Source: Dryas octopetala (lineage: Eukaryota > Streptophyta > Magnoliopsida > Rosales > Rosaceae). From it: DNA of 64,000 nucleotides. The notes under the pieces were generated by a model, which worked only from the letters and a program-made list of their open reading frames with translations, was not told the origin of the DNA and ran no database searches. Shown here in pieces: positions 46,962 through 58,249 of the stretch (the stretch's first letter is position 1; every line of letters begins with the position of its first letter). Location of the stretch: assembly GCA_963921425.1 (NCBI GenBank), contig OY992836.1, forward strand, positions 7,579,825 through 7,643,824. Reading direction: 5' to 3'. Position numbers and translations under genes: made by a program.

Positions 46962-47504
46962 ATGGCTTTGAGAAATTGCGTACTAATTTTCTTGGTGGCA
47001 ATGGCCTTATGTGGTGGTTGTTATGGTGTTGTTTACAAAGTCGGTGACTCACATGGATGGACTTCTAGAGGCCTTGTTGATTACAATAAGTGGGCTTTAA
47101 CAAAAGACTTTCATGTTGGCGACACTCTAATTTTTGCTTACAACAATCAATTCCACAGTGTGATACAAGTTTCCGACCAAGATTTTCAATCTTGCAAGAC
47201 TACATCTGCTATTGTAACCTACACTTCTGGCTCTGACACTATCACCCTTAAAAGGCCTGGCCATTTTTACTTTATATGTGGTGCTCTTGGTCATTGTCAA
47301 GCTGGACAAAAGGTTGATATCAAGGTCACCCTACCTATACCAGATAAGTCGATTCCAAGTTCAAGTCCGAATCCATCACCTTCAACCTCTAATTCTGAAG
47401 TGTCACCAAGTTTAGTTTCAAGCAGTTCTCCAACTCTCAAATCATCAAAGTTTATATTGGCTGTGACCACTTTTGTATTATGCTTTCTAGGTTTCGTATT
47501 TTAG
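46962..47504 (+). CDS. Stellacyanin/mavicyanin-type phytocyanin, GPI-anchored
   Basis: A 180-aa secreted blue-copper protein; such proteins sit at the plasma membrane/apoplast and may carry electrons or shape the cell wall. A signal peptide spans about 1-22 ([20 protein letters not shown]). The cupredoxin domain is about 23-126 with [15 protein letters not shown] and [12 protein letters not shown]. Copper ligands are His65, Cys106 and His111, with Gln116 in the axial position (GHCQAGQK), pointing to the stellacyanin/mavicyanin branch rather than uclacyanin (Met). Cys78-Cys112 can form the usual disulfide. A Ser/Pro-rich linker and a C-terminal hydrophobic stretch (about 164-180) suggest a GPI anchor. 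I chose the ATG at 46962 because the 37 upstream codons lie in the leader after the TATA box. Most phytocyanins have one intron, but this copy has none. Confidence 0.93.
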   Translation: MALRNCVLIFLVAMALCGGCYGVVYKVGDSHGWTSRGLVDYNKWALTKDFHVGDTLIFAYNNQFHSVIQVSDQDFQSCKTTSAIVTYTSGSDTITLKRPGHFYFICGALGHCQAGQKVDIKVTLPIPDKSIPSSSPNPSPSTSNSEVSPSLVSSSSPTLKSSKFILAVTTFVLCFLGFVF

Positions 47505-48436
47505 AATGTTTTTTAGTTTTATTTTTTCGGTAAATAGGATGTTTTTGGTGCATGGGATGTGGTATTAAAGGTTTGGTGGATTATCTTTTATTCTTTTCAT
47601 TTTATGTAGAACCTATGATTTAGTTGAAATTAATTCTTTTTTTTTTCAAACAAAAATATAAATAAATACATGGTTATGGTTGAATTTACTTGACCTAGAG
47701 TAATTAAAATACAGAAGCTGGGTTTGTGACACTTGATATTTGGAACCATGTTCACGCATGAATGACATGAGGCTTGCTGAGTTTGAGGCCTATAATATTT
47801 AGACTGGTTATAGAGAGCTCAATAAACTGTCTGCTACACTACCAATTATCAAATGTCATAACTGATAAAAAAAAAAAAAAAAAAAAAAACAAATACCATA
47901 ACTAAAATGGTCCAAATAAATAGCAACTAAACCATTACAGAATCTAATACAAAGTGTGATTAGCTAATAAGCAAATAGAAATTTCTAATAGCTCTCTCTT
48001 TTATACCGGAAACTGAGGTTTTTAGTTAACATGAGAATGTGACTCTAATTTCGAAATTTTGCAATCCAGTGTTTTCTTTCTTTTGGAAATTTGAAGTAAT
48101 CTACTATTTAGTTGTCAACCAATTTGGGATCTATCTAAAAGTGTAGTCACATTTACTGAATTCTTTTAAACGGGAATACTCTAGTTTTACTTGGGAATTC
48201 CTATGTTTTGGTGAACCAAAAACTGTTTACACATATAAGAGGATCAGAAACCTCCACTCTTGCTTCACAATTTATTTTTCTCTATGAAAACTGATATGGA
48301 CATCCAAAAGTTTTGCACTATGTTTTGGAAACCCACACAGTAGTTATATGAAGAAAATTCGGGTGGAGTGAGAATTCATTCGTTTAACCTTTCAACTTAG
48401 TGCACTTGAAATCAATCCACTTTTGTAACTTCTTAA

Positions 48437-48896
48437 AAGAAAACTCTTCTATATTTATTCCAATTCCACTCAGCTATGTAGTTGAATTAGATTTCCTTAA
48501 TTTCTCTATTTGTTTAGGGATTGCAACTTGGGAGAAAGGAAGTATCATTGGCTTTGCTTAAAGACCAAGTAGGGGGAGCCAACCTACCAAATTATATTTC
48601 CCATATATTTATAAATATTTGTATATTGTGTGATTGTTTTCTTGACTGGCTAAGACTGAATTTTATCATTTAGCTTTAGTATGAGGAATAGACGAAAATG
48701 AAGTGACCCTAGTTCCCAACGTGCAACTTGGTGGCAAAGTTGAACGTGCTAGTTTAGTTAGTGTTGTTAAAGAGGTCAGAAAACTCCACGTCATCAATTT
48801 CTCAAACAAGAACGGAAAAACTGATGCAAGGAGCATTTTGACCAACTGCATTATTTCTCCGGTGCAACTATGTCCAAATTAATGAATAAAAGTTTG

Positions 48897-48927
<31 letters not shown>

Positions 48928-49290
48928 CCAAAAGATTTTCCTTGCCATTTACATCTCATATTTACAGAGTGATGCCCTCTAACTTGCTCTACAAAATTCT
49001 TAACCAACCATCCCCCACTATGATCTTTTCCAGACCCCAGCACTTTAACCTTGCAAATACATATACACACTTATAATTATAATTATTACTACAACAAATT
49101 GGAAGTAAACTATCTTCTATATTTCTTTCTTCTTCCCCCCTTCTACTTTTCTTATTTCCTTTCCTGCTCGGCATTTCACAATCATCTGAGGCTGACGCTT
49201 AAGCAGCAGTGATTGATTAGTCACTGAGCAGCTCAAGGATAACTAGAAGGAGACAAGAAACTAAAGGGAACAAACTACAAAGCAATCTTG
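48437..49290. other. Intergenic, no gene seen
   Basis: Between the phytocyanin inverted duplication and the 3' end of RKP. A GA run occurs at about 48905-48927. A short + strand stretch at about 48666-48850 has protein-like codons but stops in every frame. Confidence 0.45.
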
Positions 49291-52200
49291 TCAACCCTTC
49301 TTCTCACTAATCCTGGCAACGTCCAGAACTGTTGCATTGCAAAAAAAGCATCTGTGGCAATTCAAAAGATGCCTGGTTATGCAGCCATAACAAGACCTAT
49401 GGGAACAAGGTGCAAACTCGGCATCTGCTTCACAGGCATAACAAATGCAGCAGATGCGATCTCCCACATCTGTTTCTCCCCCACATATCTTATTTTCTTG
49501 TGATTGGCTCTGGCTGAGGAGGCTCAGAAAATTCTCTAGCTGGGCAAGTTTTGCAAGATAAGCATCGCCTCTAAGGGTTCCAGCCTGGAAAACAAACAAA
49601 CTAGAGTTTAAACGAGACTGCATATATAGCAGATTTGTGTAAAAACCCATAAAGAGATTTATCTTTTCTTTTGCGAGCTTCTTTTTTTTTTTTTTTTTTT
49701 TTTTTTTCTATAATGAGATCCTACAGAAAAGAAAACTACTGACAAATCCTTTACTATATGGGGTTCCAAGAATGTCAAGGACACAGCTACACAAAGTTAC
49801 AAACCACCTAAATATACAACTAAACAGCCCACCAAAATTACAGAAGCATGCAGCACATGTAAAAATATCTGACTAGTTGATTTAAATGCTTCAAAGAAAT
49901 CTGGAATTTTTTTTGGTAAGTAAAGAAATCCTGAATAAGTAGAAACCAGGTTACAGATGTTTAATTAATTTTATACACTACTGTGATAAAACCAGATCCA
50001 GAAATATTATGATAATGCATCGGTAGCTTTCATATCAATTGTAAGTAATCAATGTTGCAGCTCAACTTGCTTCACAGGAGAAGAAAACCAAGTTTTAAAA
50101 TTGAAACTTTTGTTATATGGAAAAGCCTGCATTTCTTCACCAGAGAGACTGCATGTTCATGTGACTGTAATGCTTATCCTGGTAAGGCTATAATACCAAA
50201 TAATTCACAGTTTACTACTTATAATAAATCAAACTACCTTCCAAATATTTGAAAAATCAAAAATTATGTAGACAGAGAGACAGAGAGACTAAAGTTGACA
50301 GGAGCTAACCCAGTTGTAATCCAATAGGTATTGGAATCTGCAATGAAAACTGTCAAGGCAGCCCATGCTTGCAAAGATGCTCACAACATCGTTGTGCTCC
50401 CTGCATTCCATCTGTTCACTAGCATTTAACAAATTCAAGATAATGCCTACAAGAGGTGCCAATATCATTCCTCTGCTTACTTTTTCTAAAGATTGACCAT
50501 GTCGTCTCAGCGACCTGCAAAAATAAAATGCCAAAAATGATACCGGAAAAAAAAAATGTTACCAAGTAAACAGTCCCACAGGTTTCCTTATCATAGATTA
50601 TAATAAAATAGCCAAATTTATGAGAACCAACAATGAGAAAGATAGATCATGCCAAAAAATTTAGGAAAATTTCCACACTGAAAAATCCAAAAAGTATGAA
50701 GACTGTCATGGATCATTAAAAGTGAACAAGCAAGGGTTTCCTATGGAAGAGCTTGCCATTGGTAGCAATACCCTTACATGCATATGCGTCCCTAACAGTA
50801 CACAACAGAGCAATAGTAGTTTAGAGCAGAATTATCAAATCAAATCAAACAAAAAAGAGATCAAAAAGATAAAGAAAGGCAAGATAAAAGTATGAAAGAT
50901 AAAATGGAAAGTGACAGCAGACTTGGAATTTCCAGGAACAGAATCTTACAAGTCAAAAAACTCAGCATCTTCTGCTGAAGTTATGTGGTTCAGAATAAAG
51001 ACAATCAACTCAGTTAACCTTCGAAGGTTTGTATCAGCTCCAGACAGAAATGCTTGAGGAATCTCATGGGTACAGAACTCCAAAACCCTTGCAAGATTGC
51101 ATGACAGATCAAATATGACACTGCATTTCTTTTGCTGGAACTCTAATACCTGCAAAGAATGTTTACTAAAATTACATACAAAATCTAGTGTGGAAAATAC
51201 AAATAATAGAAGGAACTAAAATAGCCATGTAGAAATTTGCATTCCCAAGCATACCACTCAAACTATTACCGACTTAAACCACAGACCACATCAAACTCAA
51301 GTATCCAAGTTCAAAAAGCAAAAAAATATATATAGTCTACCAGTCATGAGTCTAATGACTTTTACTGCATCACATATCTGTATTAGTCTTGACTGCACTA
51401 CACATTTCTCACCTAACAAAATCAATTGAAAATGATCTTGCTTTCTTTATATTTCTGAAGTGCACACCCTTGAACAAAATTTCCGGCCTTGACACTTGCT
51501 CCTAGTCTGATAAATAGTTGCCGTGCTAATTACTGTCCAACCAAAACCATGCTACCTCAGTATTCTTCCAACATTGAAATCAACCTTTTTTCCCCCGACA
51601 GACAATAAGAACACGAGTACTACCAGGAGGTGTCCCCTGAACTAACTTCCCACTCAATTCTAAAGGGGGAGAAGGTGCCACTTGTCACAAAAGCCATTGA
51701 TCAAGTCCACTCCAAAGGTTTGGTTAAATGCCTTAAACTAGTTTTGCCAATCCACTTTCAACACTTACAGTGACAACTTCCATTAGGTTTCCATCGTCCA
51801 TATTCCTTTTTTCCTTAATATTACTTTGCAAGGGACTCCTTGTTCCTGTAGATCCTTTCCCCCATTACAACAGACAGCACATAGGGAGAGAGAACAAAAA
51901 AAAGTCTTCTCTAGAAGGTTTTTAAGCTTGTAGAAATATAACTAGAAAACAGAGATAGAACTAATCAAATAAAAACACAAACAATTAAGATGTCTGAACA
52001 GTGATGAGATTATCTATACCTGGTACTTTTCTTGCATTTCCCTAACAGAAACTGAGAATTCGGTCATAGTCCAGCTGAGAGTGTTAAACAGGCGATTGAG
52101 AAAAGCTGAGAACAGCCCTTCATCACTGCTACAAGTTTCCCCTAACAATCTCTTTATGGATTAAGAGACCAAAGAAGACAAAATATGGTGATGATCAGAA

Positions 52201-55200
52201 GCTACTCGGTGGTAAAAAGATTTAAGATAAGAATTATATAGCAACAATTAAAGATCATTATTCACCTGAAAGACAACGGATGATGACGATGATTCTCCAT
52301 TCTTCGAAGAACCAAAGCCAGATCCCTTGCACAAACGCAGAAGAATGTTTGTCACTGGGATCCAAGATCTATTATCAAATGCTGACAGCAATGCCTTTGG
52401 CATTCTCTGTTTGGCTTCTTCGTTGCTCTCAAAAGCGGCCAAATATTCTTTGTACTGTACCAAGACTGAGATAGATTGGAGAAGCAGATCCCGAAGATCT
52501 GCACTAGATATTCGAGGATCGTTGAAGTGTGTAACCACAAAGGTGACCTGATAAACAAAACACACATTCCATTCAAAATAAATTATTCAGTAATCTAGAC
52601 AAACTAAAAAAATAACTCAATAGCTCATACAAAATAAGGAAACATCACATAAGACAAAATCATATTCTTTTTTTTCTTTAATAGGAATGTAAGATACAAA
52701 ACCACAAATATGATAATGTTTTTTATGTAAATCACAATATATTTACCCCAGTGCTAAATTATCACATCTGGAACCCAATAATTTATGTTCACCATTAAGT
52801 TAAATCCTTAATCTCTTTCTTTGAAAAACTAAAAAATAAAAAGTAACCCAAGAATACATCAAATTGAAGTATTATCATTTTCAAATTCCAGTAGTAGTCC
52901 ATCAGTATGTTACCACCTTACATTTACATTTTTCATTATGTAACCGTCATGTTAATTTTATTTTATTTTTTTGGTCAGACTATCATGTAAAATACTTAAA
53001 TTATACTCTGACTAAGACATATAATAGAAAGACGGAAAAATACAAGCTTAAAAGATGAAACATACAAATGAGGCAAGGCCTAGCTTCATGAATATTGATG
53101 AAGGGACAAATGGAGGATCACTCTTACGCAACACATGGAAGCAGTCAACCTGTAAGGGTAATAGAAAAGCAATGAACAATACAACTGAGAATTCCAAATA
53201 CAGAGTACTTACAGAAAAATTTGCTCAAAACGTCATTGCAATTTGTTGCTGTATTCTAGTATTTCCAGATACTGTTAAAAGAGCAGATGAACTTTTTCTC
53301 TCCTTTTTGTTCCTTTTTCTATTTTTCATATATGAAATATCAGAGGTTGACAAATTTGTAGAAGCATTTAAAACTTGTTATCTCATGCCAAATTTAACAA
53401 AACCATTATATACCATCCTAATGTAAGTCCAGAACTGCTCTCGAGGGCAAGTACTTACTGCATCTACTTGGTATGCTTCTGGAAAATTGCAGTAATGTGC
53501 AAATGTTGCCATCAAAGAAGCATTGAATGAAAAGAACTGAAGAAAGGATTATTCTTATTACATGCAATAAAACAAGTGCAAACAGAAGTGTTCATTCTTA
53601 TTTCATACTAATATGAGTTTACATGATTTTATGACAAGGATTCACTGCATATGTAAGACTGTTTTCTTCAATAAAATAGATTTCATTTACCAGAGCTTCC
53701 AGATAATATTCAGGGATATAAATGAACAATGTATCCACTTTGCTAAGCACCAGAAGCAACTGGACAGTCCACATGCATGTTGCATACATTCCTCTTTGCT
53801 TCCACCGAGAAAATAAAGAGATACGGTACCTGTAAGGCATGACCGAGTGACCAAAAGAAACAGAGAATGTAAATGTATGCAAACAACTAAAATATGTATA
53901 TCAAATGACTTGCATAATTGTCTTTTTACCAGAGATCATTCTCAAGACTCCACTGAACAGTATACCCAAGATTATAGTTATTTAGTTTAATAAACCAATA
54001 TTGCTATAAAAATGTATTCAAGAAAATAGCAAGGGCGGCAAAAACACAGTTAAACTTTACGAACACTTGCAGCCAAGAAAAGTAAACAGCACTTATACAT
54101 ATTATGGAAACAAGCTACTCCTCATGGTTCATCTTACCAAGCACATTGTCTGACACAATCAATAACTTCTTCTCTATAACCATTACGGGCTTCTTTCAAA
54201 CGCTTTAATTGCTCACTACAAGCTCTTTCTCTTATTTGTTTATCAGCTTCTTCCAGGAGGGATATTGACTGCGACTGGTGAGACATGTAATATGATGCCT
54301 ACAACCATGATTTTTAAGAATTCAGAGAGCTTACAACATTCAGAATCCATGTACACACAAATCCACACATATCAGAAAATATTATACCAGCATTTCAGAT
54401 TAATTGGTAAGAAGACTATGATGACATGTAGAAGGTTTTTGGCAGTTGGCATAGAAGGAAAGACAAATAAATAAAACACGCACACGCAACAAGAAGGCAG
54501 AGAACTGAAGACCTGACTGTTTACTGTTCAATTCAAAAACACATGTTTGATTTAGTAAAACTAATTAATGGAATAAATTAAATTAAGAAGGCAGAAAACC
54601 AAACTAATAAGAGTTTACTATTCAAATCAACAAATAAAAGTCTCACAATTCCGTTGGTATTTTACATTTTAGCCTAAACAAATTTTATCTTTTTCAGAAT
54701 GTTAACCTAGTAAAGACAAAACAGCATAAGATCATGATTACAATGAAGTAGATATTGAGCACATTAATGTAAGGATAATAAAAAAATTAATCGGTGACGC
54801 TCCGTATTCTTCAAAGAAAAAAAACTCTTGCCACTTTATCTCCTTACCTGCTTAAAATTTGGCGCAAGACCCATATGATACAACAGCAACAAAACATCTA
54901 GAAGTTCTTCTTCTCGGAGTGTAGCTGAAGACATAGTACTCTCCCTTGGTACAAACCTCATATGCTGCACTGGGCAATAACTAAACTCAGATTCAGTTTG
55001 GTAACTAGAACTAGGTTTATCTGCTATTTCATCATTCAAACTTCCAGCACTGCATTCTGTAGCAACATGGGCAGATCTCTCTGGAATGGCACTGCAATGG
55101 GCACGAGAACCTTTAGCTGTGTATCTAATTGGATACTTTGAGACTCTTGTAAAATCAGCATCATAACTTGAGCAACAGCATGGTTTTTTCGTACTTGAAT

Positions 55201-57546
55201 GAGTCACTCTGGTTTCTTCATCATCCATACAACCTTCCTCCCACCGGATTACTTCTGTTTCCTGATCATTTACAGGGTGTGATTTTGAGAGATGACTAAA
55301 TGATCCTCCAAGCCTAGAATTGTCATTTCGATGAGGATCATTCCTAAGAAATAAGGCTACGGGAAAGCTTCGTTGACCACCCCTATGAAGAAAACCAACA
55401 TCGGGACCATTCTCACTGCTCTTCAACCAGCTGCAAATGTCTCCCATGCCAAAACCTTCAGATAAAAAATGAAGAATAACTGTGTACAAAGAAACAAGAA
55501 CAGAATTGCTTGAAACTCCAGGAGGTGGCAGATTTCGGTCTGCTCCTCTGTTCTTTAGTAGAAGGTTCTGTAAAAATGTCCTGAACACTGAACCAGGCAA
55601 CTGGGGAGGTGTCACAGGTGGTATGAACTGTATGACCAAGCGACAGAGATCCCTATGCTTCTCCTCAATCTGCAAATATATTATGTTTTATCAACTAAAA
55701 ATTAGTATGGAACTTCACAAATCTGGACGTTGACCTGCATAAGCTATAAAGAATTACAAACAATGGAGACCCTGGAGCAAACATGCTGTCAACCTAATTG
55801 AACTTGTCCATGGGAAAAATATGGGGGAAATTGTGGAATTCATAAAACCTCCTGTTCAATCAATCTTGACAATATTTCCATACAAAAATAGTTCTACTCT
55901 TGCTTATTATTATTAATATTTTTTAGAAGGTTCTTCTTCCCTTTTCCCAAATTTTACATTCAAAATACAATATGGTCTATATAAACAAATAAAACAAGTT
56001 AAATTATGACAAATAGAAGGAAAATCAAGCTCTTTAGCTCAAAATGTACCTTACTGACTGCTTCAGATAAAGCTGTAGTTGTCAACAGCATACTACTTTC
56101 ATAGGACACATCCTCGCATGAACCAGGCCACCAAACAGAAGGCATCATGGACTCAAGGTCATGCTTATTTGGATTCTTCCGCGAAAGGAACCCTTCAAAA
56201 AGGAATTCAAAATCGGGTGATTTCCACCAAAGCACCATAATTTCTTGCCGTCTCAGGATATGACATGCCATCGCAAGATATGGGTATGAACCTGAACATG
56301 GGCACTCTTTTAGAACCAATGGAGCTGTTTTGCAACCACCTGCCAGGGCATTTATGATATGTTCAAACAGAAAATGCGATCCTTTAAATTCTAGAAAGAC
56401 GTCAAGAAGTTTATCTATGCTTGAATAATCATGTGGCACCTGCAACCCAAACACTTCCATCATGAATAACAAAAATGGACCCCAGGCAATGTACTCCATA
56501 CTCCAAACCTCTGCTCCAAGTACAGAGAAAAATTCCTCACATATCCCATGAGAAACAGGATAAAAAAGTCCTTCAAGTGAAACGAACCGCTTCAGTCTCA
56601 ATTTCTCAACAGAAGAATGCTTTGCCTGCTCCACAGAGTGCATACCCAACAGCCTTGACAAACAATGCAGCAACTGAGTAGCAAATGAATTTAATGACGG
56701 AGGTGCTTGAAGGGGGAGGTAGCCTTCAATGGGAAATTTAAAAGGTCGGGCCCCAAAATTTAATTCACATCGTTCACCTTGAGAAAGAGAAACTGCAGGA
56801 TAATATCCAAATCCTTGTTCCATCTTACGAATGCCATTAAATGCCACCCCAAGTGAGACACCGTTTCTGTAGAATGATATTTCATTACAATCCAAATCTA
56901 TGCAGCATCCAATAGCATCACCAACAACCCATGACTGACCATATGGCTCAGCTTCCTTGTTCCATTTTCTAACCCTCCTCCCATCAAATGCATATGAATC
57001 ATCAGCATCACCTACACCCTTTTGGTCAGTGAAAGGGCAAGAAACGGTTGCCCATCCAAGCTGCTGAATACCTGAAGTTTCCAGAATAACTTCATACATC
57101 CATTTCCCTTTCCACACACAAGCATTAGCCCTGGCACTGCTGAACATTGCTAAGCTCTCTACAAGCGAAGGTCGCTTAATGTTTCTAATATCACCACGAA
57201 TACTGAATTCATCAAGACCAATGATGTGGGGTCCACAGCTATTTCCAGAAAAACAAACTCCATCTCTGTTTCTAACCAAATCACTTGAATTTGCATGCGC
57301 TTTAGAGAATTCATTCTTTATAATAGAGCGAACTAGGTTGTTATCAATTGGACTAGACAACGAACGCACTGATTTGTTAGGGAGACCAAAAACATATTCT
57401 AAGGTTCGCTCCACTGATTGGTGGCCAAAGTCATCACAGTATGAAACGAGATGGGTTTTCGACGAATTCTCTCTACTATCCTCGCCATTCAATATCACGG
57501 CCAGACCAGAAGAAAGCCCACCAATCCGTAGGCTGTCTTCTGCCAT
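49291..57546 (-). CDS. RKP: RING E3 ubiquitin ligase RKP (KPC1-related), 11 coding exons
   Basis: Exons in order: 56050-57546, 54848-55669, 54138-54298, 53691-53829, 53459-53536, 53066-53149, 52266-52547, 52020-52151, 50950-51149, 50310-50514, 49291-49584. All junctions are GT-AG and phases close to 1297 aa; the Arabidopsis protein is about 1280. The start is MAEDSLRIGG at 57546; upstream codons are leader. A SPRY domain spans about residues 140-275 (KGKWMYEVILETSGIQQLGW, DLDCNEISFYRNGV, ELNFGARPFKFP). The middle is the KPC1-type helical region (NLARVLEFCTHEIPQAFLSG). A C-terminal RING lies at about 1245-1282 (CCICYACEA, APCSHRSCYGCI, CHRCFFC). In animals KPC1 with KPC2 ubiquitinates p27; plant RKP has been linked to turnover of a CDK inhibitor (KRP). 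Every zinc-binding residue is present. Confidence 0.97.
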
Positions 57547-57589
57547 GGGATTTGGACAAGCAATATATACCCAATAGTAACCCACAGGA

Positions 57590-58149
57590 CTGAGCAAAGT
57601 TGTTCAAACTTGAATATGCAAAAGCCAATTATGATTCCAACACTGATCCATCCCAAACAAAACTCTGAAACTCTACCAAGTTACCATCCTGACCTGAAAT
57701 TTCAAGGTTACAACACCTACAACTCAGTTTCATAAACTATCTACAAAGGGTTGCTTTGTTTGGTTTCCAAGAAAAACTAGGAAAACAAAATGAATGCTGC
57801 AACTTAAAACATTTTACATCAACTTAGATTCAAATTGAAAATTTATAAAACACCTCATCAAATTTAGCAAAATTAGTCGGCTAAGTTACCGAAAATATTT
57901 TCAACATTTTACAAACTCCATACCCAAAAACTAAATTTCACATTTCCCTGTCCATTCTCCTCTCCTCAGTTTTCTCGGGAACCAACCAGAGAGATCAAGC
58001 GGAAAATGAATTGGTTGACAAATCAAAATTAAAATATAAAAACACCAAACGTACAGAACCTTAAGCTCCCTAATAATAATATACACAAAATTGAATGTGA
58101 AATTTGTGAAACAAAATCATCCAAATCAGGAAATGATGAAAAAACTCAC
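57590..58149 (-). other. Probable 5' UTR intron of RKP
   Basis: A donor (CAGTACCT|GTGAGT, boundary 58150) and an acceptor (TTTGCTCAG, boundary 57589) fit consensus sites and would join a leader exon at about 58150-58240 to the exon with the start codon. Inferred from splice signals only. Confidence 0.5.
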
Positions 58150-58249
58150 AGGTACTGCTCATGTTTGTCGTTTTCACAGTTATAGCGGCTAGGGTTTTGC
58201 AGCAGCAGCATCCATTAATTAACACCGCCTACAAGCCTCAGAGAGAGAG

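Larger units (their letters stand above)
44482..48436. repeat. Large inverted duplication carrying two phytocyanin loci
   Basis: The left arm (about 44482-46170) and right arm (about 46728-48436) are reverse complements over about 1.7 kb each, with a spacer of about 560 bp. Matches cover the 3' flank (GTGGGTTTCCAAATCATAGT against ACTATGTTTTGGAAACCCAC), the coding region and the promoter to beyond the TATA box. Small indels separate the arms, such as an A-run at 47868-47889 and a 15-bp coding difference, so the duplication is recent but not brand new. Confidence 0.93.

Noticed and set aside
48666..48851. Possible coding exon near the phytocyanin duplication
   Set aside because: The minus frame is uninterrupted for 61 codons but has no conserved motif or splice context; the plus frames contain stops.
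49289..49517. Plus-strand Cys-containing frames opposite the RKP RING exon
   Set aside because: Antisense of the RING codons. Cys spacing does not fit any finger.
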